Of a stretch of 64,000 nucleotides of DNA, positions 11,612-22,619 are shown one piece after another (position 1 is the stretch's first letter; each line of letters starts with the position of its first letter). The notes beneath the pieces were generated by a model. It did not search any database, was not told where the DNA came from, and was given only the letters and a program-made list of their open reading frames with translations. Both the position numbers and the translations under genes were made by a program. Source of the stretch: Elymus sibiricus (lineage: Eukaryota > Streptophyta > Magnoliopsida > Poales > Poaceae); NCBI GenBank assembly GCA_039707655.1, contig CM077665.1:292210205-292274204 (forward strand). The letters are read 5' to 3'.

Positions 11612-13720
11612 ATGTCAAGTGCTGAGGACAGTGAGAACGACTTCAGAGAGAAGAGTGTTGAATTGGATTCTGGCACTAGTCCTGAATCTAGTTCATCTTC
11701 AGATCCAGGCACCCCCAGCTCTCATGGGTTGCCCAAGGCTGCTACAAGGGCCAGCAAGAAGCTGAATTCACATGAGGAGGATTCAGACTTCGTTCCAGAA
11801 GAGATTCTTGCTAAGAAGCAAGAAAAGGCTGCCAAGAAAGCTGCAAATGAAGCTACCTCTTCAAGAAGAGCTGTAAGGAAAGTGTATGCTAGCTCTGAGG
11901 CTATGAGAGCACCTGAAGGTGCTAGGACAAAGATGGCTCTTCACCTTGAGTCACCTCCTAAGAAGGCAGGGGAGAAGAGGAGTGCTAGGAAGAGGATAGT
12001 CTATGTCACTGGCAGGCAGACCTCCATGCTTGAGGAACCTGAGGAGGCTGCTGCTGCTGCTGAGGAGGAGGAAGAACATGTTGAGAAAGCCCCTCCCAAG
12101 AAGAAAAAGAAGCTTATGGCTAATGCTATGCCAAAGATTGGCACATCCAAGAGCACTAAATCTGCACCCAAGAAGCCTGCTGCTGAGAAGCCCAAGAGAT
12201 TGTCCAGGCAAATTCCAGCATCTGAGAAGAACAAAGGAACTGCCTCCAGTGTTGAGGATGAGGATGCTATGTCTACCCTAATGAAGCTTAGGTCACACCT
12301 TCCAGTACATAATGCCAGCTACCCACTTGCTGAGGATATGAAGAAGAGGAAGGACTCTGGCTTGAGGGCATGGAGAGCTGCTGATCCATATGCCCAAAGG
12401 AAGAAGACAGCTGTGGACTACAGATTCTTCACCAGAGAGCAACATGATTTCTATGAAACTGTGTTGTTTGACAAGAGTCCAGCTATGAGTGATATGCGGT
12501 ATGTGGACTGGAAATTCATCAAGGAGAATGAGGACTATTTTCCAAATGTCCAAGATAATTTCCACTGCATTGGTTTGGATGAGTTTGTTGGCAAAGAGTT
12601 CACTGCTTGGAATGATGAGATGATCATGCAATTCTACTCCACTGCACATTTCTATGGAGATGGTAGGATTGTATGGATGACTGAAGGTGCAAGGTATGAG
12701 TCTACTGTTGAGGAGTGGGCTGAAATATTAGGAGTCCCAGAGGTACAGGATGGTGACCTGGATGTCTACTCAGAATCCAAGGCAAACCACAATGCTATGG
12801 CCAACATGTACAATGAGATTCCTGCTGCTAATGTGAAGTCTCACAGGCTAGGATCTATCTACTTTCTTCAGGCTGGCCTCCGCTCTATGAACACCATTCT
12901 GAGGCATACTTTGATGCCCAAGTCAGGAGATGACAAGATGATCCGAGGCTACTCCATTAACATGTTGATCCACCTCGACAGACACACCAGGATCAGAGTC
13001 ATGCACTTGATTGTTGAGACAATCAAGAGGGTTGCTGCTGATCAGAAGCGCTCTTGCTGTTATGCACCCTACATCCAGATGCTTATCAACTCAAAGTTGG
13101 AGAAGCACATATTTGCTCTAGATCGTCCCCACTTGCCCCTACAGGCAGATCTCGAGGACAACGTTGTCGTGATGAACCCAGATCATCCCACTTCAGCTGC
13201 AGCTCAGGCAGAGGCAGAGGCAGCTAGAGCCACTAGTGCTCAGGTCCCTAGATCCAGGAACGAGCAAATGGATATTTTGATCTCATCAGTTTAGGACATG
13301 AAGAAGGACATTAAGGGGATTCTGGACAACCAGAACAGTCTTGTGAGGATCTTCGAGAACAGGATCAAGACCCTTAATGATAAGGTGGATGGGCTGACTA
13401 AGACAGTAAATGAGCTCAAGAAGGAAGTTGACTCAGTGCTTCTTCCTCAGACTTCTGATGATGATGATGATGAGGATGGTTCTCCTCTCAGGCCAGGCAC
13501 ACAGTTTACCACTCAGGCCAGATCAGCCATTGTGCCAGTTCTAGACTTGAGGCCCTCTTCATCAGCTCCAGCTACTGTCACCTCAGCTACTGCTCCATCA
13601 GTTTCAGTTCCTCCAGTTGCCACACCAACTCCATCCACGACATCTGCAGAGATCTTCGCCAACGCTATTCTCTCGACTCCTTCATCAACAACCAGAGGAG
13701 ATCAGCCCAAGAACGCTTAG
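11612..13720 (+). pseudogene. Second ORF of F1 (plant transposon-protein-like), one nonsense codon
   Basis: 703 codons from ATG 11612 (MSSAEDSENDF), chosen because it follows a good splice acceptor and opens the acidic N-terminus. One in-frame TAG at 13292-13294 breaks it, and the frame continues to 13720. The N-terminal third is Lys/Ala/Glu-rich with basic patches such as PPKKKKKL, like a nuclear signal. The middle is a conserved globular region (FFTREQHDFYETVLFDKS, MRYVDWKFI, FTAWNDEMIMQFY, IVWMTEG). It resembles from memory the putative plant transposon protein domain seen in many grass repeat proteins. The end has a helical segment (after 13298) and a Ser/Thr/Pro-rich tail. It holds the place of the third gene of Sireviruses, but I see no membrane segment. 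Function unknown. Confidence 0.7.
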
Positions 13721-14199
13721 ATATATGCCTTTGAACTTTTTGGTAACTTGTTGCCAAAGGGGGAGAAGTGTATATAGATCTTTAGGCTTCGAGTGAGAGA
13801 GCGTTTGGTGTTTATTGCTTTTTCAAAACATTTGAACTTTTGGTTGCTTGTGATACATGTTTGTGGTGTTTGATCATATGCGTTATGTGTGATGCTACTA
13901 TTTCCTATCATCTTAATGCTTATGAGATGATCATTCACCTTTGCTTGATTGTGTTGTGCTATGATGTTCATTCTAATTACTCTTGCACACCACCAAGATG
14001 TATGTGACATGGAAGAAGTGCCCCATGTACCTAATCGATTGTGCATTTGCATTCAAACGCAAATTTAAAATAATGCACAAATTTAGGGGGAGCTCTTGCT
14101 TATCACATACTTCTCAAAGCGACGATTATATTCATTGATTATATCATATGTCGAAGCTTTGATCTATATGTTGTCATCAATTACCAAAACGGGGGAGAT
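13721..14199 (+). other. 3' untranslated part of F1 and polypurine tract
   Basis: No gene. It contains GCCAAAGGGGGAGAAG shortly after the stop (about 13755), AGGGGGAGCTC at about 14084, and the functional-looking tract GGGGGAGA at 14191-14198, one base before the 3' LTR. Polypurine tracts prime plus-strand DNA synthesis. Confidence 0.65.
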
Positions 14200-16041
14200 T
14201 GAAAGCACATTTGCTCCCTTGGTGGTTTTGGTAATTAATAACAACATATAAGTCATTGAACTGATGTTTCCACTAAGTATATTTCAGGAAATGTTCAATG
14301 ATGGATTGGCAAAAGGATTGTGGAGATTGTGGAATACCCCAAGATGCAAGGAAATAGGTTGGCAAAGCTTCAAGGAAGAGGACTCTACATTTTACATTTG
14401 TGAGAAATCACTTTGAGTCCATAGGAAAGCCAATACTATTAAAAGGGGGTAAGGTTTTGTTGGTGAACAAAATGCGCATACGTGCACAAGTGATAGTCAC
14501 CAAAAACACCCACAAGCTCTCCCACCAAAGTCTGTCCAAAGCCAAATACTCAAAATCGGTGCAACCAACATTTCCATCCCGGTGCCACCAATTCTCAACC
14601 TCATATAGGCTCAGCCAAACCCTAGCCATTTCGGTGCAACCGATTCAATCCTGGTGCCACCGAGTTTAGGTTGCGAACTCTCTGTTACGAAAATTCACAA
14701 TATAGGTACCACCGAGATTTTTGGATCGGCGTCACCGAGATTGTCAATCTGACCGTTGGTCACCTTATCGGTGCAACCGAGTTTCCTATATCGGTCTCAC
14801 CGAGATTCAAAAGTTGCCACTTTTGGTCACTTCGGTACCACCGAGATTTACACATCTGTCCAAAGCCAAATACTCAAAATCGGTGCAACCAACATTTCCA
14901 TCCCGGCGCCACCGATTCTCAACCTCAGACAGACTCAGCCAAACCCTAGCCATTTCGGTGCAACCGATTCAATCCCGGTGCCACGTAGTTTAGGTTGCCA
15001 ACTCTCTATTACGCAAATTCACAATATCGGTACCACCGAGATTGTTGGATCGGCGTCACCGAGATTGTCAATCTGACCGTTGGTCACCTTATCGGTGCAA
15101 CCGAGTTTCCTATATCGGTCTCACCGAGATTCAAAAGTTGCCACTTTTGGTCACTTCGGTACCACCGAGATTTACACATCGGTGTCACCGAGTTGGTCAT
15201 TTTGTGTGTAACGGTTAGATTTTTGGGGATGCCTATATATATACCCCTCCACTCCCACCTACTCGAAAGAGAAGCACTCAGAACTATTCCATACTTCCCC
15301 CATCCAGTTTTCCGAGAGAGAACCACCTATTCTTGTGTTGAGGTCAAGATCTTCCACTCCAACCATATGGATCTTGATTTCTAGCCTCCCCAAGTTGCTT
15401 TCCACCAATCCCATCTCTTCCACCAAGCCAAATCTGTGAGAGAGTGATTGTGTGTTGAGGAGTCTATCATCTTGAAGCACAAGAGCAATGAGTTCATCGA
15501 CATTACCGAGCCTATTACCTTTTGGAGGGTGGTGCCTCCTAGATTGGTTAGGTGTCGCTTGGGAGCCTCCTACTTCGTGTTGTGGAGTTGAACCAAGAAG
15601 TTTGTAAGGGCAAGGAGATCGCCTACTTCGTGAAGATCTACCCATAGTGAGGCTAGTCCTTCGTGGACCGAAGCCGTTATGGAATAGTCAAGGTTGCTAC
15701 TTCCTGGACCCTTATGGGTGGAGCCCTCCGTGGACTCTCGCGACCGTTACCCTCCGTGGGTTGAAGACTCCATAAACGTGGACGTACGATAGCACCACCT
15801 ATCGGAACCACGGGAAAAAATCATCGTGTCTATAATTGCGTTTGATCCTCCTACCCTATCCTTTACTACTCATGCTTGTTGTTACTTTCCGCTGCTATAC
15901 TCTTAGACATGCATGTGTAGGGTGTACTTGACTTGCCATGAAATGCTAAAACTGCTAACTCTAAAATTTGGGAAAAGGCAAAACTTTTATTTGGTCAAGT
16001 AGTCTAATCACCCCCCCTCTAGACATACTTTCGGTCCTACA
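14200..16041 (+). repeat. 3' LTR of F1, with a 324-bp internal duplication
   Basis: Matches the 5' LTR except that it is 1842 bp, exactly 324 bp longer. The segment starting CTGTCCAAAGCC at 14532 starts again at 14856, so the palindrome-rich U3 part is present twice in tandem. The join falls next to CGGTACCACCGAG. Confidence 0.9.
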
Positions 16042-16807
16042 AAACCTCACCGATCGTGTAGCTCCGTGCCCCTTGGTCTTGTCCTGGTGATCCGGACGCC
16101 CCAATTGTGGCCGAGGCCTCGCCCCTTTGGTCTCGTCCTGGTGATCCGGACGCCCCAACGGTGGTCGAGGTCTGCTCGGGATCGGGCCCCGTCGACGCAG
16201 AGTGCCGAAAGGGCTCCCGGACAACCCCGCAAGCAATGAAGAAGCCCTCCCAAGCGGAATTCTCAACCTCCCAGGATGCTCCGCCTACCCCTCGCGACGC
16301 TCGAGCTCACCACGACCCGATAAGCTAAGTACACCCGCCGAATAAGGGTAGAACTTTCTAATCAGGTGATAGCCCGAATGCCGCACAGGAGACATGAGCA
16401 TTAATGTAAAAATACAAGCGCTGCGGTCCGCTACGTAACCCCGTCAGGATTCTTGTGGTTCCAGGAGCAAGGAAGGGCAGCGCGAGGGAAGGAGTCCGGC
16501 CACCCTAGGCGACGTGGCTAAGAGTTTGACCTTGGGGGTGGCACGAGGGCCCGCCCCGCGAGGGCCCGACCGGATGCCGTTGCCGGTCTTGGCGCGATAA
16601 CCTCGCGGGCCTCTCGAGGGGCGCCAGGGCGAATCAGCAAAAACACAAGGCCCCGCGGGAGAGGCGGGGTCGCGCCAGGCCAAACAAACAATCGACGGCT
16701 TAAAGAAGGAGGAGGAAGACGAAGGTAAAAACGCAAAAGTTAACGCCCCCAGGGGCCAGGTGTTGCTTGACATGACAGGAGTTGGAAAGAAAAAAAACAG
16801 GGGAGCC
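16042..16807 (+). other. Element A internal sequence right of F1
   Basis: Starts with the second AAACC copy, then two units of about 58 bases (16072 and 16130) that continue the array at 6012. After that there is GC-rich sequence downstream of the stop codon of the antisense gene. No sense-strand gene. Confidence 0.6.
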
Positions 16808-17671
16808 TTAGGCGGAGGAGCCGCTGTCGCCGTCCGGGACGTCGCCCACTGCAGCTCCGGAGTCGTCACCCTCGTCGGAGAGGGGCTCTTGGATGAACCG
16901 CTCCACCAAGGACTCCACGTGCGGGCGCACCTCGTCCCTGAGGGGCCTCTGGAGCTCCTCGGGCACCGGCTCCATGACGCGGAGGAGGTCGAGCTCCAGG
17001 GCGAAGCGACGAAGGTTGGAGAAGACGCGTGTCAGCATGAGGTCCAGGAGGTCGCGCCCACTGGATGCATTGTCCTCGTCCACCCGGGAGACGCCGGTCT
17101 CTAGCGCCTCCACCACCTTGCCGAAGAAGTTGAGGTAGCCCCCGTCACCGTGCGCGCACGGCTGCACGGGGGCTTCCCCGACGAATCGGCTCACCGCGCC
17201 GACCGTGCGGTGGGCGATGTCCAGATACTGCTTGCCGCGCTGCGCCTCAAGCATCTTCGCATGGGCTGCCTCTTCCTGAGCGGCCTGCATGGCGTCGACG
17301 GCCCCTTTGACCTGGGTCTGGAGTGACGCCAGCTCCGCCCGAGCCTTTGCCTCACCCTTGAGCGCGGCCTGGAGGGCGGCCTCGGCGTCCGCCAGCTGAG
17401 CCCGGAGCGCATCCGTCTCCTCCTGGAGCTCGTCGAGCCTACGCCTCTTGGGCGCGGGCGCCCTGGGAGGAGGTAACGATGAAGACCGGCGCGGCAGATG
17501 CGATTACAAGGAATGGAAGCGGGTGACAAGGAACTTACTCATCGACAATGCCTAGCGCCGGCGGACTTGGGCCGGCCTTGAGGGCCCCCCATCGCTCCCT
17601 CCGGGGGCCGCCGGTGGAGCCGAGGGCTCCAAGCTCTTCCCCGCACCTGCCGCACTTCCGCCAGACGCCAT
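16808..17671 (-). pseudogene. Antisense coiled-coil gene of element A, two exons
   Basis: Gene on the strand opposite to element A, convergent with its pol position. Exon 1 runs from ATG 17671 (MASGGSAAG) to 17539 and exon 2 from 17462 to the TAA at 16808, separated by a 76-base GT-AG intron (donor ATGA|GTAAG, acceptor CTCCCAG). Exon 2 is fully open for about 217 codons. It has a heptad-like coiled coil (LDELQEETDALRAQLADAE, then LQTQVKGAVDAMQAAQEEA), a globular stretch (YLDIAHRTVGAVSRFVG, FFGKVVEALETGVSRVDED) and an acidic tail (GDVPDGDSGSSA). The ATG frame of exon 1 and the frame that splices into exon 2 (ending PSPPALGIVDE) differ by one base, so there is either one indel or another start. 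A degenerate TATA-like TACAAACC lies about 100 bases upstream. Function unknown. Confidence 0.6.
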
Positions 17672-18164
17672 GAATAAGCAAAGGAAAGGAGGAGGATGAG
17701 GAAGATAATTTGGAAGGGAGAGAAGCGAGAGGGCGCGTCAAGATGGCAAGACCCCCCGAGCGGGGCGGGTTTGTAGGCGCAACCGCCGCCCGTGGGGCGT
17801 CGTGGGAAGTGGAGTCGCCATGCACCTTGAGCGGCACGTGCCAGGCTCGATCGGCGTGCAATCCTGTCCAACGTCGCTTCCTCTGCTCCAGGCGGGTCAC
17901 ATCCGCACGGCCCGAGGCGGGAGAGGACGCGAGGGGTCAGCAGCATTCAAAGAAGAGCAATGATGGCCAAGGAGGTGCGCAGGCCTCACGTCAGCTTGAC
18001 TCAGGGCGGTTCCCGACGTCTTCGGGGAGCCGAGATGCCCACGCCTCATGGTGCGCCACACGTCAAGTTGGGCCCACAGGCGATTGGGGCCCACGACGCT
18101 TTGGGCCATCCTCCGTGGCTTCACCCCGAAGCTAGATCCAGCGCGCCTCGGGCCCGGGGGCTAC
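17672..18164 (+). other. Region before the 3' LTR of A, with polypurine tract
   Basis: GC-rich upstream flank of the antisense gene. The tract GGCCCGGGGGCTAC (18151-18164) immediately precedes the 3' LTR and matches the one before LTR B (22847-22860). No sense gene. Confidence 0.65.
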
Positions 18165-19008
18165 TATCGACGTTCTGGATACCAGGGTACCCAGACTTGC
18201 CTACCTGCGGCCCAGGGTGTGGCCCACCTCGACGACCGAGTACGGCCCAGCGCGGCCTTGCTCAACACAAGGCCCTCGCGTGGCCACGAGCTCGCGAGCG
18301 AAACAGCGCCAAGACCCGCGGGGAGGTAGGCCTCCCTAGGCCTCCTCCCGAGCGGCGGAGACTTCTAAGTAATGCACGACCTCAGGAGGCCAAGGGTGAT
18401 GCGAGCCGGGCCAGGCGTGCGCCATCACGCCAGAGGGGACAGTTTCCCCTTTGGTGCAAAGGAGGCAGGGGCGCACACGAGTTCCCAAAGCGCCCCCCAA
18501 AAGGTTTCCACTTCGGTGCAACAAGACCAAGACCCCAAGCCCCGCAGGACGGACGTCATCACCGAGCCCACCTCTGCATCACCACCGACTACTTTGCAGG
18601 CGAAGACGACCTTTTGTCAGGATAGGGTGTACCTTCTGCCCCCCTTTAAATTTGGCCGTTGTGGGATCCCTTCCCGCCATTGCGATAAGGGAAGAGGACC
18701 CGGGCTGCTATAAATAGAGGCTAGGCTGCCCAGAGGAAGGGGGTCGAACAAGTGCACTCGCAAAGCAAGACACCGTTGTACTAGTTCATCCACAAACCTC
18801 CTCATGAGGCAATCCACCAAAGGCAGGAGTAGGGTTTTACGCTTCGCAGCGGCCCAAACCTGGGTAAACTCTTGTGTGCCATCTTCTTCCTCGCCATCGA
18901 GCAGGGTTATCGTGTTGAGAGCTTGGAGGGGGCGAAGCTGTTGGGGATTCTTCACACACGCCCCTGGGTTCGAATTCCTTAGGGTTTTGCGGAGCCCGAA
19001 ATCCGACA
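18165..19008 (+). repeat. 3' LTR of element A
   Basis: Pairs with 2964-3819. The first bases are TATCGACG where the 5' LTR has TGTCGGTG, G-to-A changes that damage the TG terminus. Ends CCGACA and is followed by CATTG. TATA box at 18709-18716. Confidence 0.9.
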
Positions 19009-19614
19009 CATTGCACGAAGAGAGGAGAGCATGAGACGGCGCGACGATCAGGACACCGACATTTTACCCAGGTTCGGGCCGCTGCTAAGCGTAAAACCCT
19101 ACTCCTGCTTTTGGTGGATTGATTGGAGGAACACAAAGAACGCACGGCGCCTAACCCCGGCAAGGACTGCTGTCGGGGAAAGAGCTGCTACGCGAGTACA
19201 AGTGTTCGGGGGTCCGAATCGCTAACCTTGAGCTAGGTTGCCTTGGGCCTCCTTTTATAGTGCTAGGGGTTACCACGGTGGCAAAACAGTCATTATCTAT
19301 CGATTAGATAGCTAAGCAGACCTATCATACCTAACTCTGGCATTTAGGACAAAATGCCATGATTACCTGCCTAGGTGGTGCTCGGGGGTGCATCTCCGGC
19401 TAGCTTATGCCACCGCTTGGCCGGTCGTTGCTTGGAGGTGTGCATGTCTTGGTCCCCAGAAAGCATCGGGGACATGCTTGGCGCGTTGCAGTCTAGGTTT
19501 GGGCTGCCGCGTTGAGCTTGTTGAAGTCTTGTCTTGATCTTTCGCCGGGTTTTTGCTTCTACCGCATGTGCATAAGTCAGGGGCACTGGGTACCCCTGTA
19601 CTAGTGCACCGACA
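19009..19614 (-). repeat. 5' LTR of element I, proximal piece
   Basis: On the minus strand it starts TGTCGGTGCACTAGTACAGG at 19614. A TATA box (CTATAAAAGG, plus-strand CCTTTTATAG near 19252) and then CCCGAACCTGGGTAAA (near 19065) follow, as in other LTRs of the window, and it continues across element A at 2963. Its right edge at 19614 abuts integrase sequence of element B (19615). Confidence 0.8.
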
Positions 19615-20684
19615 GCGAGCTGCTGGCCGATATCCACGGTGGCGACTATGGGCACCATTCCTCGTCTCGCACCCTAGTGGGAAAGGCGTTCCGCAGCGGC
19701 TTCTACTGGCCCACGGCACTCAACAACGCCATCGAGCTGGTCCGATCTTGCGAAGCCTGCCAGTTCCACGACAAGCAGATGCATCAACCCGCGCAAGGTC
19801 TCCAGACCATCCCGCTCTCCTGGCCCTTCGCGGTCTGGGGGCTGGACATACTAGGCCCCTTCCCTCGGACGGTCGGAGCCTACCGCTACCTCTACGTCGC
19901 CATCGACAAGTTCACCAAGTGGGCGGAGGTGGAGCCCGTGCGCACCATCCCCGCCGGCTCAGCAGTCAAGTTCATCCGGGGCCTCGTGAGCCGCTTCGGT
20001 GTCCCCAACCGTATCATTACTAACAATGGCTCATAGTTTACAAGCAACCTATTTAAGGAATATTGTGCTAACCTTGGGACGCAGATACGTTACGCTTCGG
20101 TGGAACACCCGTGGAGCAACGGCCAGGCCGAGCGCGCCAACGCAGAGGTCCTGAGGGGCCTCAAGGCGAGGAGCTTCTAGAAGAAACTCGAGGCCTGCGG
20201 CAGGGGTTGGCTCAGTGAGCTTCAGTCCGTGCTGTGGTCCATCTGCACCACTGCGACCAAGCCCACCGGCGAAACCCCATTCTTCCTCGTCTACGGAGCT
20301 GAGGCGGTCCTCCTGCACGAGGTCAAGCATCGCTCCCTGTGGGTCTTGGCATTCGACGAGGAGCATCAGGATGCCACGTGGGGGACATACCTTGTGCTCG
20401 GGGAGGAGGCCCGCCGCCAGGCCTCGCTCCGTGCGGCGAGGTACCAGCAGGCGCTGCGGTGATACCATTGCTGCAGCATGCGCTCCAGGACCCTCGAAGT
20501 CGGAGACCTCGTCCTGAGGCGGGTCCTCTCCAGGGAGGGCTTGCACAAGCTCTCGCCCATGTGGGAGGGCCCGTTCAGGATCGCCCGGGTCTCCAGGACT
20601 GGCGCCGTGCGCCTGGAGAGTCAAGACGGGGTCCCCATCCAGAATGCCTGGAACATCCGGCATCTCCGCAAGTTCTACCCGTGA
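19615..20684 (+). pseudogene. Element B integrase, interrupted by stops
   Basis: Starts inside the integrase zinc finger (IHGGDYGHHSSSRTL, then RSCEACQFH) and covers the catalytic core: first aspartate in VWGLDILGPFP, second at the ITNNGS site (normally TDNG, so the aspartate is already lost to asparagine), and the glutamate in NGQAERAN. It ends with the C-terminal fold (LSPMWEGPFRIARV) and HLRKFYP stop at 20684. In-frame stops occur after ITNNGS (TAG, about 20035), in the core (TAG, about 20178) and near 20460. The missing N-terminus reflects insertion of element I at 19614. Confidence 0.85.
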
Positions 20685-21599
20685 CACTCTCACGTAATAA
20701 TGAGTGGGCTGTATACGCCCGGAGCCCCCTGAGGATGCGGAGGGGTTCCCACCCACGCCCAAGTGGAAGCCCCATGCTCCGCGCTGGCGGACGACACTGT
20801 CATTCAACGACTATGCCCACGCCCAGTGGATGCCCCATGCTCCGCGCTGGGGGAAGACGAAGACTAGACTAGGAGCCAAACGTGGCTGTAATTTGCTCTC
20901 TTTTGTAACCAAATTTGCCACCTTTTTGAATGAAGTCTGAAGTTTTCGCGTCTTATTCGGAAATGGGGTGGGAACCTTCTTCTTGCAGCATTTTCTTGTT
21001 CTGAGTTCTTTCTAAAAGGGTTTGGCACCCGCCAGCTCTCCCTCACGCGCCCCGCGAGCGGGGGCTGGGCACGGTACGTTGTGCAGGCTCCGAGCGATAC
21101 GTTGTGCAGGCTTCGGGCCGCGCACGTACCTTGCCAAAACTTTGGCGTACTAATCCTCGCGCGACGCTCTCGAGGCGAGCTAGCGCACAACATCACCTCC
21201 GAGCCATGGCCTTAGGAGCACCCACCTCCTGGCCTCGTCGGGCGTCATGACCCGGCACACCGGCGGCGATCGACACTTGCAAGGGGGCTCGGGGGCTCTA
21301 AGGATAAAGAAAGAAACTCTGGAGGGACGCGCCCCCGCGACGCAGGAGCCTACCGCGGGCGAGTCAAACTAAGTTATCCTAATCACAAGTTACCCTAATC
21401 GCGGCGGGAAGTGACATTCCAATTTGCAGGGACATAAAAACTAGGATGCGAGAAGAAAAATGCTAACATGAAGGCGCAAGCACCGCAGTTCATTACACCC
21501 CCGTGGGGCCCTCCATGGTTTTTCGTGCAGGAAACAAAAGCAAAGGACGGCCTCCCGAGGACCGTCACTCCCGAGGCCTGGCTCCGGCACTGCCCGCGC
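20685..21599 (+). other. Post-pol non-coding region of element B
   Basis: 20690-20935 matches element A 5395-5640. The remainder (to about 21470) is mixed sequence with no gene. 21470-21599 is the region downstream of the antisense gene. Confidence 0.5.
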
Positions 21600-22538
21600 T
21601 CAGTCGGAGTCCTCCTCCTCCTTGACGTAGGCGCAGCAGCGGGGCGACTCAGCATCCTCCTGAGCAAGGACATGGTGCCGCGGCGGCTTGTCGCCCTCCC
21701 TGATCCGGGCACGGCGGCGTGGCGGCTCGTCGTAGTCGTTGTCGCTCAAGCTTCCCCCGGAGGAGGTGTCGTTGCCGCTGGAGGAGCTGGGGCCGCCGCC
21801 AAGGGCAAGTTCACCGCCAAGGGCGCCGCCGTCGCGACGGCCGTCGCCGGCGGGAAGGCTGCCGACGTCACCGTCATCACCATCTGGGCAGCACCTCAAG
21901 TGCCTATCGTCTCCATTGAAGATCTTGACGAAGAGCGTTGCCACCCCGTTGAACTTGAAGTGGAGGGTGCACCTCCCTTCTAGGCCGCGGGCGCGGGCAA
22001 ACGCCTGCCACCCACGGGTCAGGAACGCGCGGGCACGGGCAAACGCCTGCCACCCGCGGGTCAGGAAAGCGTATCCCGCGGGGGCGGCCTCGACTTCCTC
22101 ACACGAAGCCGCGCTGCAGCAGCCGTCGGCCTGCAGCCATAGGCCAGTAGTTCCCCCGACTGGCAGCGCCTTTTCGAAGAAGCGCGGGAGCGAGAACTAG
22201 GTGATCGCCGGCCTCTCCGCCCACACCACGAACTCGAGGACAGGATCGGCCAAGTGGGGTCGTGGATAAGGTGGCCTGACGGCCGCGGCACACCTCCCCC
22301 CTCGGGCGTGGCCATCGCAGCCACTACAGCCGCCTATGTGGGGGGGGGGAGCCCGCACACAACTGTCGGAGGTGCCGTCGACCCGCGCGGGAGTATGCCC
22401 ACGTCCTCAGGGGGACACCGCTAGCGTCGTGGTGTACTTCCGGGGGCGACCGCGACCCCTCTTGGGCCGCAGTGAGCTCGGCCCCTCCTGGGGGGCCTTC
22501 CCTTTCTCGGCAGTGGGAAACTTCCTCACTGGCGCCAT
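21600..22538 (-). pseudogene. Antisense gene of element B: AT-hook and B3-like domain
   Basis: Minus-strand gene from ATG 22538 (MAPVRKFPTAEKGKAP), convergent with pol. Residues about 24-34 form an AT-hook (KRGRGRPRKY), a minor-groove DNA-binding motif. After a TGA and a frameshift around a C-run (22336-22346) the frame resumes with segments that look like a plant B3 DNA-binding domain (FSLPRFFEKALP, GWQAFARARGLEG, LHFKFNGVATLFVKIFNGD). An acidic, Ser/Gly-rich tail ends EEEDSD at 21600. A 42-base tandem duplication repeats FLTRGWQAFARAR, and one TAG sits before FSLPRFF. A TATA box is 75-80 bases upstream. B3 domains are known from plant transcription factors; the domain call is by eye. As it stands it cannot be expressed whole. 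Confidence 0.6.
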
Positions 22539-22611
22539 AGCTGTGGAGGTAACAGCTTGAAGGAAGGATGCAAGAAGATAAAGATGGGCTGGGGGCTTCG
22601 CCTCCTTCGCC

Positions 22612-22619
22612 CATTTATA
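22612..22619 (-). promoter_or_regulatory. TATA box for the antisense gene of B
   Basis: TATAAATG on the minus strand (GGCTATAAATGGGCG), about 75 bases before the ATG at 22538. Equivalent sites precede the antisense genes of C (25997-26004) and H (50038-50045). Confidence 0.6.

Larger units (their letters stand above)
6157..16041 (+). mobile_element. F1: Ty1/Copia Sirevirus-like element with gag and a second ORF but no pol
   Basis: Complete 9.9-kb plus-strand element with LTRs at 6157-7674 and 14200-16041 and target duplication AAACC (6152-6156 and 16042-16046). It has a Copia-type primer-binding site, a large gag (7728-9914), a second ORF (11612-13720) and a polypurine tract (14191-14198). 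Between gag and the second ORF there is only about 1.7 kb of non-coding sequence, so protease, integrase, RT and RNase H are all missing. It must depend on an autonomous partner. The large gag and the many LTR palindromes are what is known of the Sirevirus lineage. Assignment to that lineage is inference. Confidence 0.88.
2964..19008 (+). mobile_element. Element A: Ty3/Gypsy LTR element without pol, interrupted by F1
   Basis: Complete plus-strand LTR retrotransposon with LTRs at 2964-3819 and 18165-19008 and a 5-bp target duplication CATTG on both sides (2959-2963 and 19009-19013). Without F1 its internal part is only about 4.5 kb. After the primer-binding site it holds a GC-rich gag-like remnant. 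It then runs straight into sequence that in element B lies downstream of integrase (A 5395 onward matches B 20690 onward). Protease, RT, RNase H and integrase are absent. It keeps an antisense coiled-coil gene (16808-17671). It is therefore non-autonomous and presumably was mobilised by a relative such as B, whose LTR is similar. Confidence 0.88.

Noticed and set aside
17710..18625. Long plus-strand frames (141 and 221 codons) across the end of A
   Set aside because: They cross the polypurine tract and the LTR border and are shadows in GC-rich sequence.
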